From an uncultured Pelagibacteraceae bacterium (GTDB lineage Bacteria > Pseudomonadota > Alphaproteobacteria > Pelagibacterales > Pelagibacteraceae), in contig CABZXO010000001.1 of the NCBI GenBank assembly GCA_902529645.1, forward strand, positions 62,001 through 126,000: a stretch of 64,000 nucleotides of DNA. The letters run 5' to 3'. Of this stretch, positions 44,597 to 52,357 are shown piece by piece. The translations under genes were made by a program, and so were the position numbers. How positions within the stretch are numbered: position 1 is the stretch's first letter; every line of letters begins with the position of its first letter. The notes below the pieces were generated by a model, which was not told where the DNA came from, made no database searches, and worked only from the letters and a program-made list of their open reading frames with translations.

Positions 44597-44627
44597 TTTA
44601 CGAGCCTATTTAATATAGGCTCGTAAA
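44597..44627 (+). other. Perfect hairpin between the binding-protein and permease genes
   Basis: Two perfectly matching 13-nt arms (44597-44609 and 44615-44627) enclose a five-nt loop. It begins ten nt after the binding-protein stop and the permease starts ten nt beyond its end. It is followed by AATAATATTT, so it may be a leaky terminator or an mRNA-stabilising stem that raises binding protein over permease. Directly seen; role inferred. Confidence 0.78.
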
Positions 44628-44637
44628 AATAATATTT

Positions 44638-45522
44638 ATGGAATTTTTTACTGAATTTCCAGAACTGGGAAGAAGATCCCAAATGGAGCTGAGAAAAGGT
44701 ATTGACTTAGCTTTTAGAAATTTTTCAAAAGAATATGGGGACAGCATAGAAGCATTTTTTGACCCATTATTATTTTTTTTAGTATCATTAGAAAAATTAT
44801 TATTATCCACACCATGGATAATTATTATTGGAATAATTTGTGGATTAGCCTGGTTGGGTTCAAGAAGTTGGAAATTAGTTGTGGGAAGTGCAATTGCTTT
44901 TTTATTAATTGGTTATTTTGGAATGTGGGAAGATTGCATGGCAACAGTTGCAATTATTACTGTATGTACAATCATTTGTATTGTTGTTGGTATCCCAATA
45001 GGTATAGTAATGGCTAGATCTTCTAGAGCTGAAAAGGCAATACTTCCTGTATTGGATATGATGCAAACAATTCCTAGCTTTGTTTATTTGATCCCAATTT
45101 TGATGTTGTTAGGAATTGGAAAAGTTCCAGGATTAATTGCTGTTTGTGTATATGCAGTTCCTCCAATAATTAGATTAACTAATCTAGGTATTAGAGAGGT
45201 GGACAAAGAGACTTTGGAAGCTAGTGAAGCCTTTGGAGCAACCACAGCGCAAAAATTAAAATCTGTTCAAATCCCACTTGCTTTACCAACCGTTTTTGCT
45301 GGTGTAAATCAAACCATAATGATGGCTTTAGCTATGGTAGTTATTGCTTCTATGATAGGCGTAAAAGGCCTTGGTGTACCGATATTAAGAGCTGTTTCTA
45401 ACCAATATTTAGCTCTTGGAATGATGAATGGATTGGCAATAGTTGCTCTCGCAATTGTCTTTGATAGAGTCACTCAAGAATATGGAAGAAGGATCCAAAA
45501 GCATAGAGGTCAGATAAAATAG
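44638..45522 (+). CDS. OpuA-type osmolyte ABC transporter permease (ProW-like)
   Basis: 294 aa with six or so membrane segments. The binding-protein-dependent permease loop EASEAFGATTAQKLKSVQIPLALPTV (residues near 195-220) and MMQTIPSFVYLIPILMLLGIGKVP are those of ProW/OpuAB proteins. It forms the channel for the binding protein just upstream. No ATP-binding subunit gene (ProV/OpuAA-like) follows, which is unusual; the next gene is MTHFR-like. The ATPase must be encoded elsewhere or outside this window. Confidence 0.9.
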   Translation: MEFFTEFPELGRRSQMELRKGIDLAFRNFSKEYGDSIEAFFDPLLFFLVSLEKLLLSTPWIIIIGIICGLAWLGSRSWKLVVGSAIAFLLIGYFGMWEDCMATVAIITVCTIICIVVGIPIGIVMARSSRAEKAILPVLDMMQTIPSFVYLIPILMLLGIGKVPGLIAVCVYAVPPIIRLTNLGIREVDKETLEASEAFGATTAQKLKSVQIPLALPTVFAGVNQTIMMALAMVVIASMIGVKGLGVPILRAVSNQYLALGMMNGLAIVALAIVFDRVTQEYGRRIQKHRGQIK

Positions 45523-45584
45523 TTGATACTTTGATGCATCGAATTTTCTAGACTCATATTTCAAAATAAATAAAGATCTCCAAT

Positions 45585-46313
45585 ATGAATTTTTCATTGG
45601 AAATAGGTCCTAAAACAGAGGTTGATAAAGTACCAGCGTTGTCTGATATTTACATTACAATGCTACCTGGAGGTGATTACAGAGAAACTGCTGATAAAGC
45701 TGTAGAGCTTGTAAAAAAAGGATTTAACCCTGTGCCTCATTTTCCTGCTAGATCAATGCATGATGAAAAAGAACTTAGAGATTATGTTTCTAGATGCAAA
45801 GATGGAGGCGTTAAGCAAGCCTTAATTATTGGAGGTGGAAGAGAACCAGCAGGTAAATTTGAAAGTTCTTTCCAACTTTTAGAGACGGGTTATTTTGAAA
45901 AAATGAAAATAGGAATTGCTGGACATCCCGAGGGGAGTCCTGATATATCCGACTCAGATTTAGAAAAAGCTATGATAGATAAAAAGCCTTACGCTGATTA
46001 TATTGTAACACAGTGGTTACTAGATCCTCAGCCTATTATAGATTTTATTTCTAACCAAAGCGTACCAGTGCATGTGGGAATTACTGGGCCGTTAAAAATA
46101 TCTAGCTTAATTAAATTTGCTAATATTGTAGGGGCAAAAAATTCCATTAACTTTCTTAAATCTAATTTTACTAAGGCATTAGATTTATTGAAACCTAAAG
46201 ACCCTAATGATTTAATTGGGAAAGTTAAATCGCATACTGATAACTTCCACATTTATACATTCGGCGGCTTGAAGGAAACTAACAAGTGGTTGAAGGAGAA
46301 TAGTTATGTCTAA
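45585..46313 (+). CDS. Methylenetetrahydrofolate reductase-like protein (short MetF family)
   Basis: 242 aa, shorter than the usual MetF of about 290. It keeps the TIM-barrel layout: VTMLPGG-like start, GFNPVPHFPARSM near residue 46, ALIIGGGREPAG near 82, KIGIAGHPEGSP near 110 and VTQWLLDP near 142, which correspond to the FAD/folate regions of MetF. Predicted role: oxidising 5-methyl-THF to methylene-THF (or the reverse). It overlaps the GcvT/DmdA-like gene by 8 nt, making the pair an obvious demethylate-then-oxidise unit. Confidence 0.8.
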   Translation: MNFSLEIGPKTEVDKVPALSDIYITMLPGGDYRETADKAVELVKKGFNPVPHFPARSMHDEKELRDYVSRCKDGGVKQALIIGGGREPAGKFESSFQLLETGYFEKMKIGIAGHPEGSPDISDSDLEKAMIDKKPYADYIVTQWLLDPQPIIDFISNQSVPVHVGITGPLKISSLIKFANIVGAKNSINFLKSNFTKALDLLKPKDPNDLIGKVKSHTDNFHIYTFGGLKETNKWLKENSYV

Positions 46314-47664
46314 AGAATTTGACTATACTAAAGTACAACATGTTACTTCTGTTGATCAGTCTGATAGAGAAGTACCATACAATTTAAGACAAAGTGGGCC
46401 AACTAAAGTTGAATTATTAATTTCAACAAGGGTAAGAAAGTCACCTTATTGGCATTTATCAATGCAGGCAGGTTGTTGGAGAGCAACTGTATACAATCGA
46501 ATTTATCACCCAAGAGGTTACGTAAAACCTGAAGATGGTGGAGCAATGGTTGAGTACGATGCAATCGTAAACCATGTAACAATGTGGAACGTTGCTGTTG
46601 AAAGACAAATAAGAGTTAAAGGTCCAGATGCAGAAAAATTTACAGACTACGTGATAACTAGAGATGCAACTAAAATTTCTCCTATGAGAGCAAGATATGT
46701 AATATTGTGTAATGCTTACGGAGGAGTATTAAACGATCCAATTCTTTTGAGAATTTCAAAAGATGAATTTTGGTTTTCGTTATCAGACTCTGATATTGGA
46801 ATGTATCTACAAGGTGTGAATGCAGATGGAAAATTTAATTGTACAATTGAGGAAATAGATGCATGTCCTGTACAAATTCAAGGTCCTAAATCAAAAGCTT
46901 TAATGCAAGATCTTTGTGGAGACCAAGTTGATTTTGATAATATGCCATTCTATGGATTAGCAGAAGCAACCGTTGGAGGAAGAAGTTGTGTAATTTCTCA
47001 ATCTGGTTTTTCAGGAGAGGCTGGTTATGAGATATATTTAAGAAATGCAACTTTATATGCTGAAGATATGTGGAATGCAGTTTTAGATGCAGGAAAAAAA
47101 CATAACTTGATGGTTATTGCACCTGCACACCATAGAAGAATACAAGCGGGTATTCTTTCTTGGGGACAAGACATGGATCAACAACATAATCCGTTTCAAT
47201 GTAATTTAGGTTATCAAGTTTCATTATCTGGTAAAGGTGAATGGAATAAAAAAGCTGATTATGTTGGTAAAGCTGCTTTGGAGAAAATGGGAGCAGATAT
47301 AAAAGCTGGAAAAAAACCATATAAACTTCAGTTAGTTGGAATGGAGTTAGGTGGCAAACCAATTGACGATTATGCGCCTGACTTTTGGTTAGTATCACCA
47401 GAAAGTGGTGGAGATCCAGTTGGATTTCTTACTTCACCATGGTGGCATCCAGAAAAGAAAACCAATATTGCTATGGGATATGTTCCATTTGATGGAACTT
47501 TAAACCCAAATGGATTTCCAAAAAATAAAGTTGGAACTAAATTTAAAGTTCATCTTCCAGAAAAATACTCGGATACTGCAGGAACACCTGTAGATGCTGT
47601 AGTTGTGGATATTCCATTCAAAGAGTCTTTCAACGCAAATACAAGAGAAGTTGTAAAAGGCTAA
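46306..47664 (+). CDS. GcvT/DmdA-like THF-dependent demethylase
   Basis: 452 aa, longer than DmdA (about 370). RVRKSPYWHLSMQAG, VTMWNVAVERQIRVKGPDAEKF, ITRDATKISPMRARY, FWFSLSDSDIGMYLQG and CPVQIQGPKSKALM follow the DmdA/GcvT folate-binding fold closely and include stretches typical of the DmdA branch. Extra residues are in the C-terminal third. I predict methyl transfer from an onium compound or N-methyl substrate to THF, giving 5-methyl-THF for the MTHFR-like partner. It is not clear that it is true DmdA; glycine betaine, DMSP or a methylated amine are all possible substrates. An 11-C tract follows the gene. Confidence 0.78.
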   Translation: MSKEFDYTKVQHVTSVDQSDREVPYNLRQSGPTKVELLISTRVRKSPYWHLSMQAGCWRATVYNRIYHPRGYVKPEDGGAMVEYDAIVNHVTMWNVAVERQIRVKGPDAEKFTDYVITRDATKISPMRARYVILCNAYGGVLNDPILLRISKDEFWFSLSDSDIGMYLQGVNADGKFNCTIEEIDACPVQIQGPKSKALMQDLCGDQVDFDNMPFYGLAEATVGGRSCVISQSGFSGEAGYEIYLRNATLYAEDMWNAVLDAGKKHNLMVIAPAHHRRIQAGILSWGQDMDQQHNPFQCNLGYQVSLSGKGEWNKKADYVGKAALEKMGADIKAGKKPYKLQLVGMELGGKPIDDYAPDFWLVSPESGGDPVGFLTSPWWHPEKKTNIAMGYVPFDGTLNPNGFPKNKVGTKFKVHLPEKYSDTAGTPVDAVVVDIPFKESFNANTREVVKG

Positions 47665-47673
47665 AGTTTATGA

Positions 47674-47702
47674 AGGGGGAGCTAATTTTAGCCCCCCCCC
47701 CC
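47674..47702 (+). other. Hairpin with an 11-C homopolymer after the demethylase gene
   Basis: GGGGGAGCTAA pairs with TTAGC-CCCCC to form a short strong stem, ending in a run of eleven C residues (47692-47702). In such an AT-rich genome this is exceptional. No U-tract follows, so it is not a classical terminator, although the GC-rich stem could stop polymerase. The run length is also a place where sequencing error or slippage is likely. Confidence 0.6.
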
Positions 47703-47714
47703 TATTCAATTCTA

Positions 47715-47825
47715 ATGACCAAAAGTTTTCTAATAGCAATTTGCATTATCATTGCTATTGCTTTAATAATATTTCCATTAATTGTTTCTTATAGGGCTCA
47801 AAAAAATAAAAATAAAAAAAATTAA
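47715..47825 (+). CDS. 36-residue single-span membrane peptide
   Basis: ATG at 47715, TAA at 47823-47825. The peptide is almost wholly a hydrophobic helix (ICIIIAIALIIFPLIVSY) with a Lys/Asn-rich tail. Its stop overlaps the next start as TAATG, the same coupling used throughout the window, which argues that it is real. It has no recognisable family and no known function. Confidence 0.5.
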   Translation: MTKSFLIAICIIIAIALIIFPLIVSYRAQKNKNKKN

Positions 47826-48370
47826 TGTTTGCTGAATTTTTAAATATAATTTTTAAGTCAATAAAATTAGACAAAACCCTTTATTCAGATAATAAAAATT
47901 TTGGAGAAGCGTCAGTATACTTTGCTGGGATTATAATGATCCTAGATGGTATTGCCGGGGCAGTAGCGGCTAATACGATTATTAAAACAGCTATCGCAAT
48001 GTCTGGTTTAACTGCAATAGTTACTTGGCTTATATGGACAATTTTTATTTTTGTAATTGGAGTTAAATTATTTCCTGATAAGCAAACTAAGGTTTCATTC
48101 AAAAAAGTTTTAACAGCAGTTGGTTTTGCACATGCTCCAGGTTTATTAAGATTTTTTGCAGTCACACCAGAATTAATGATACCAATAATTTTTCTTACCC
48201 AATTTTGGATTTTTGCAGGTTTAATAATTTCGACTAAACAAATATTGAGTTTAAAATCTAATTTTAAATCTTTTGGAATTGTACTTTTATCTTTTTTAAT
48301 TATTGCATTTTTATCTATTTCATTTGTAATGAGCAGAATGAATATGCTTCCAGTTAGTCAAATTAGTTAA
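47825..48370 (+). CDS. YIP1 family membrane protein
   Basis: 181 aa with five membrane segments. The arrangement and FKKVLTAVGFAHAPGLLRFFAV are typical of small bacterial YIP1-domain proteins. Function in bacteria is unknown. It is coupled to the 36-aa peptide upstream and overlaps the convergent zinc-ribbon gene by 4 nt (stop codons overlap on opposite strands). Confidence 0.75.
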   Translation: MFAEFLNIIFKSIKLDKTLYSDNKNFGEASVYFAGIIMILDGIAGAVAANTIIKTAIAMSGLTAIVTWLIWTIFIFVIGVKLFPDKQTKVSFKKVLTAVGFAHAPGLLRFFAVTPELMIPIIFLTQFWIFAGLIISTKQILSLKSNFKSFGIVLLSFLIIAFLSISFVMSRMNMLPVSQIS

Positions 48371-48534
48371 AGTGGAAAAATAGTCTTGGATACTCTACAA
48401 GATTTACATAATTTAAACCCGGTAAGAATTAAATTTTGAGTGACACTTTCGTCTTCCTCTTTGCATTCATCACAAATATTGTTTAATTCTTCAATATCTA
48501 CCTTTAGATTTTTTTCATCAATTTTATCAATCAT
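48367..48534 (-). CDS. Small zinc-ribbon protein (55 aa)
   Basis: Reads from ATG at 48534 to a TAA at 48367-48369, 55 codons. It has two CxxC knuckles, ICDECKEE and LCKSCR, 22 residues apart, the layout of a treble-clef or zinc-ribbon domain. The start lies within the last codons of the DUF3726 gene (8-nt overlap), so it is coupled to that gene. No exact family recognised; it may be an adaptor or regulatory zinc finger. Confidence 0.65.
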   Translation of the reverse strand: MIDKIDEKNLKVDIEELNNICDECKEEDESVTQNLILTGFKLCKSCRVSKTIFPL

Positions 48535-49138
48535 TATCAGTCAAACCAGCACCTGCCGCTCCCTCTTTTAAACTGTCACTCTCTTCAACAAAAGTTTCTT
48601 CTGATAACTTATATAAATTATTCCATTCATCTTCTGTAAAGTTATCTTCATTTTCAAGTAGATTGACCTCAATTGTATTCGCTATCTTTGGAAATTCTTG
48701 ATCAATAAAATTTGAAAAAATATTTACATTTAGATTTAGTAACATTTTTTTTTCATCTATTTTTACATTAATTTTTTTTCCAATAATTTCTGATGAACGA
48801 CTTATGAAGGAAATAAAAATTATTGGATAAGCGATATTTTTGAATTCAATTTTTTTTAAATTTTCTAAAACATTTATTTGATCTAAAAAACTTACACCTA
48901 AAGTAATTGGACAGTAAGGATTATTTGATGAAGAGTTATTTTCACTAATTAAATTTAAATTTTCAAATTTGCTTTTGTTTTTTTGATTAAAATATTCATT
49001 AAGGTGCTTAATACCCGGTAAACTAAATAGCTCTAACAATCTTATACTTTTTCCTGTTTCTTCTGAAACTCCCCACGAATATCCTGCTGCTTTAGATGCT
49101 CTTTTTACTGTAGTTTCAATTTCACTCAGTGATTTCAT
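48527..49138 (-). CDS. DUF3726 family protein
   Basis: 203 aa. The N-terminus ETTVKRASKAAGYSWGVSEE followed by an LLELFSLPGIKHL segment matches the DUF3726 pattern. No catalytic motif is visible; the C-terminus is acidic (NEDNFTEDEW...). The family's function is unknown; in other alphaproteobacteria it tends to lie near amino-acid or dipeptide metabolism genes, as far as I recall. It is two nt downstream of the 553-aa gene and overlaps the zinc-ribbon gene by 8 nt. Confidence 0.72.
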   Translation of the reverse strand: MKSLSEIETTVKRASKAAGYSWGVSEETGKSIRLLELFSLPGIKHLNEYFNQKNKSKFENLNLISENNSSSNNPYCPITLGVSFLDQINVLENLKKIEFKNIAYPIIFISFISRSSEIIGKKINVKIDEKKMLLNLNVNIFSNFIDQEFPKIANTIEVNLLENEDNFTEDEWNNLYKLSEETFVEESDSLKEGAAGAGLTDND

Positions 49139-49140
49139 TA

Positions 49141-50802
49141 TTAAATATTAGTTTTATATACCCACTGCTCGTCGTAACCTTTTAACTCATTTGGAAGTGG
49201 AGCTCCTTGGAACATGCAAATTCTTAACCATTTGTCAGATCGTGGATCAAATTTTAATGCTCCAAAAAAAGATAATTTTAATCTTAGCATATCAATTGGC
49301 ATTAAATCTTTACCAATTGTATTATCTTGTATTTCTGAATAAGGAAATTTTTCTACAATAAACGCTCTCCTTACAACATGTCTTAAGTCAGAATTTGATG
49401 CTAAAAACTCAGCAATAGTTAAACTATTTTTTGAGACTAATAATTTGTCATAAAGTTTTTTTATATCTCTTGCTATTGCTAAAGGTTGTTCTAGTTCTGA
49501 TCCATACTCTTCAAAACGATCTGCTAATCTAGGTTCCTCTTTATTTTTTGAAATAAACCAAAAGTTTTTATTATTCTCTTTTTCTTCAAAATTTATATCT
49601 AAAATGTTTGGATACTTTGCTTCGATAATATTACGCAATTCTTCAACTTTTCTTTGAGTTGGAATATTAAAATATTTTTCTTCATCTGAGCTCATTTCTT
49701 TTACCAAAGGATTTACAATATTATTATAAGGTTCCATCATTATTGAAACAATATACTCAATACATTCCTCGCAAGTATTATCCTCCAACCATTTATATAT
49801 TTTGTTAAAAGGATATTCGACCTCAAAATTAAAATCTTTGTTTATAAAGTTTAAAAATTTTTCAACATCTTTTAGTAATGATGTAATTTTTGTTTGCTGA
49901 TATTCACTATCAGTATTCCAGCTTGTAATATTTTTTAAAGATTTTTTCACACAGTCATAAAACAAATCACTATCTTGACTTTCTACATCTTTTATTTCTC
50001 TAATTTTCTTAAGTGCTTTTTCTCTACTTAAAATCCAATTATTTAATAAAGTTGGGTGATTGACTATAAATGGAGCCATACCCAAACCTGTAGAATTACC
50101 TATTCCCAAGTTTTTACAAATTTTACTATCTAGCTTAACGGCTTTCTTTGGATTTTTATGATAAGCAACATGATTAACTTGATCAAAAGTAAATTGTCTT
50201 ACCAAATATACCAACATCATTTCTAATCTGAATGGACCATTAATTTCTTCACGATTTTTAATTCTAAATCGATCTGCAAGACCAAATTTACCCGAGCCAT
50301 ATACTGCTGTAGTCCTATATAAATAGCCTACTTTTGATAATAAGTTTAAATCTGGTTGCTGACCTTTGCTCAAACTTTCAACTACGTGATTATAAATTCT
50401 TATTGATTTGTTTGCTCTAGATAAAGTTAATTCTTTATAAGAAAGTCTACCAACTTCTTGTTTTGGAACTTCATTTTTTAATCTTTCAATGTCTTTTTTT
50501 GTAGGAACTCCATCATGTAATGTAAAAGCTGCATCCCATTTTGTTGCAATAACTCTATCTGATCTTTCTTCATCTTTGATTTCATTTGCAAAACAAACTA
50601 AAGAATAAATTCTTTTATTTTTTTTAAATGAATAAACAGCTTCTCCAAAACCATTTTCATTTAAATTAAATAAATCTCTTTTATATTCCCACTCTTTAAA
50701 CTCATTAAGAAAACTTCTTAAAAAAGATAATTTTGACTGATGAAAAGATCCTAGCCTTGATAATTTCATTATCTTATTTGGGTCTCTTAATTCAACTTTC
50801 AT
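49141..50802 (-). CDS. Conserved-looking 553-aa protein of unknown function
   Basis: 553 aa, soluble and mostly helical, no signal peptide. Not recognised. Distinct patches suggest constraint: GNSTGLGMAPFIVNHPTLLNNW near residues 236-257, RTTAVYGSGKFGLADR near 167-182, and a Trp/Gly-rich C-terminus. The surrounding genes (M19-like, DUF3726, zinc ribbon) are 2-nt spaced in one operon, so a shared process is likely. No enzyme class is claimed. Confidence 0.7.
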   Translation of the reverse strand: MKVELRDPNKIMKLSRLGSFHQSKLSFLRSFLNEFKEWEYKRDLFNLNENGFGEAVYSFKKNKRIYSLVCFANEIKDEERSDRVIATKWDAAFTLHDGVPTKKDIERLKNEVPKQEVGRLSYKELTLSRANKSIRIYNHVVESLSKGQQPDLNLLSKVGYLYRTTAVYGSGKFGLADRFRIKNREEINGPFRLEMMLVYLVRQFTFDQVNHVAYHKNPKKAVKLDSKICKNLGIGNSTGLGMAPFIVNHPTLLNNWILSREKALKKIREIKDVESQDSDLFYDCVKKSLKNITSWNTDSEYQQTKITSLLKDVEKFLNFINKDFNFEVEYPFNKIYKWLEDNTCEECIEYIVSIMMEPYNNIVNPLVKEMSSDEEKYFNIPTQRKVEELRNIIEAKYPNILDINFEEKENNKNFWFISKNKEEPRLADRFEEYGSELEQPLAIARDIKKLYDKLLVSKNSLTIAEFLASNSDLRHVVRRAFIVEKFPYSEIQDNTIGKDLMPIDMLRLKLSFFGALKFDPRSDKWLRICMFQGAPLPNELKGYDEQWVYKTNI

Positions 50803-50804
50803 AA

Positions 50805-51791
50805 TTAAATTGATTTATAGAAATTGTACCAGTTATTTCCAAGTATTCCATGTGTCTCGGTATCTGAAAAACCCGCTTTTTTAAGTCCTTTTTCAATATT
50901 TGAAAACCCTCTTGCATCAAGAAACCAATCAGGTTGTTTTGGAAAACCTGGTTTATTTTTCGAACCTTCACCATAATTTTTATTTTTAGACCAAGAGCCA
51001 TTTCTCATCCATTCAACAACAGTATCTGGATGATCCAAACAAAGATCTGATCCTATTCCTATTTTTTTTACATCCATTATTTCAGCTGTTTTTGCCACCA
51101 TTTCACAAAAACTATCTAGAGAACAATTTGTATTGTCTTTTAAGTGATGAGGGTATAATGATAAACCCAACATACCACCACTATCACTCAAAATTTTTAA
51201 CAAATCTGAAGATTTGTTTCTTTTAGCTGGATGCCAAAAAGAAGGATTGGCATGAGTAATTGCAATTGGTTTTTCACTAAACTCAATTGCATCTATAGTA
51301 CTTTTTTCTGCAGAATGTGACATATCAACCACAAGACCAACTCTATTCATCTCTCTTATAACCTCACGTCCAAAATTTGTAACTCCACTATCTACTTTTT
51401 CATAACAGCCTGTTGCAAGTAAAGATTGATTGTTATAGGTCAACTGCATAAATCTACATCCTAATTCATGAACCTTTTCAACAAGATTTATATCGTCTTC
51501 AATTGGTGAAGAGTTTTGAAAACCAAAAAATATTGCAGTTTTGTTTTCTTTATTAGCTTTATCAATATCTTGAAAATTCTTACCAAGGAAAATTAAATCA
51601 GAGTTTTCATTAAACAATTTTTCCCATTTTTTTATTTCGAGTTGTAATTCATCAAAATCTTCATGGTAAACAATGGTAGCATGGATGGCATCTAATCCAG
51701 CAGATCTATTAATCTCAAAGATTTTTCTAGACCAATTGCAATATTGAAGATTATCAATTTTATAATTCATATTATGCTTAACTCTAATCAA
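50805..51791 (-). CDS. M19 (membrane dipeptidase) family protein with altered metal site
   Basis: 328 aa from the first ATG; a second start eight codons in (51770) is equally plausible. H159 (DMSHSA), H180 (ITHANP) and D249 (GSDLCLD) fit metal ligands of renal-dipeptidase-like M19 enzymes. The N-terminal DGHND motif is replaced by DNLQY (residues 13-17), losing the H-x-D ligand pair. It might be a peptidase with one metal, a hydrolase of another amide or a non-catalytic relative. It opens the minus-strand unit with the 553-aa protein, DUF3726 and zinc ribbon, divergent from purE by 73 nt. Confidence 0.8.
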   Translation of the reverse strand: MIRVKHNMNYKIDNLQYCNWSRKIFEINRSAGLDAIHATIVYHEDFDELQLEIKKWEKLFNENSDLIFLGKNFQDIDKANKENKTAIFFGFQNSSPIEDDINLVEKVHELGCRFMQLTYNNQSLLATGCYEKVDSGVTNFGREVIREMNRVGLVVDMSHSAEKSTIDAIEFSEKPIAITHANPSFWHPAKRNKSSDLLKILSDSGGMLGLSLYPHHLKDNTNCSLDSFCEMVAKTAEIMDVKKIGIGSDLCLDHPDTVVEWMRNGSWSKNKNYGEGSKNKPGFPKQPDWFLDARGFSNIEKGLKKAGFSDTETHGILGNNWYNFYKSI

Positions 51792-51864
51792 TATGTATTT
51801 TAAATACTATTAATTTTATTGAAATTTTAAGTTAATTTTGAAATAAACAGATTGATCAATTTTC

Positions 51865-52356
51865 ATGAAAAAAAATAGTAAATTAAAAGTTTCAATCATA
51901 ATGGGAAGTCAATCTGACTATAAAGTAATGAAGCTGGCCGAAAAAATATTAAAAAAAATTGGAGTTTCGTTTGAAACAAAAATCATATCTGCTCACAGAA
52001 CACCACAAAGAATGTATGAATATGCTGCAAAAGTTGAACAAAATAATATAGGAGTAATTATTGCAGGTGCTGGAGGATCTGCTCATCTTCCAGGTATGGT
52101 ATCAGCACTTACACATGTACCAGTTCTTGGCGTTCCTGTTGAAAGTAAAAAACTTAAAGGTTTGGATAGTTTGTTATCAATTGCACAAATGCCTAAAGGA
52201 ATTCCTGTAGGAACACTTGCTATAGGAGAGGATGGCGCCATTAATGCTGCTTTATTAGCGGCAGCAGTAATTGCTAATAATAATTCAAATGTTCGAAAAA
52301 AACTTAAAAATTTTAGAACATCGCAAACTAAATCTGTAAAGAAATCTCCAGAATAA
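51865..52356 (+). CDS. purE: N5-carboxyaminoimidazole ribonucleotide mutase
   Basis: 163 aa. IMGSQSDYKVMKLA at the N-terminus, SAHRTPQRM near residue 44 and GAGGSAHLPGM are the PurE phosphate and substrate motifs. It converts N5-CAIR to CAIR in purine synthesis, working with PurK encoded 1 nt downstream. The C-terminus has a short basic extension. Confidence 0.96.
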   Translation: MKKNSKLKVSIIMGSQSDYKVMKLAEKILKKIGVSFETKIISAHRTPQRMYEYAAKVEQNNIGVIIAGAGGSAHLPGMVSALTHVPVLGVPVESKKLKGLDSLLSIAQMPKGIPVGTLAIGEDGAINAALLAAAVIANNNSNVRKKLKNFRTSQTKSVKKSPE

Positions 52357-52357
52357 A

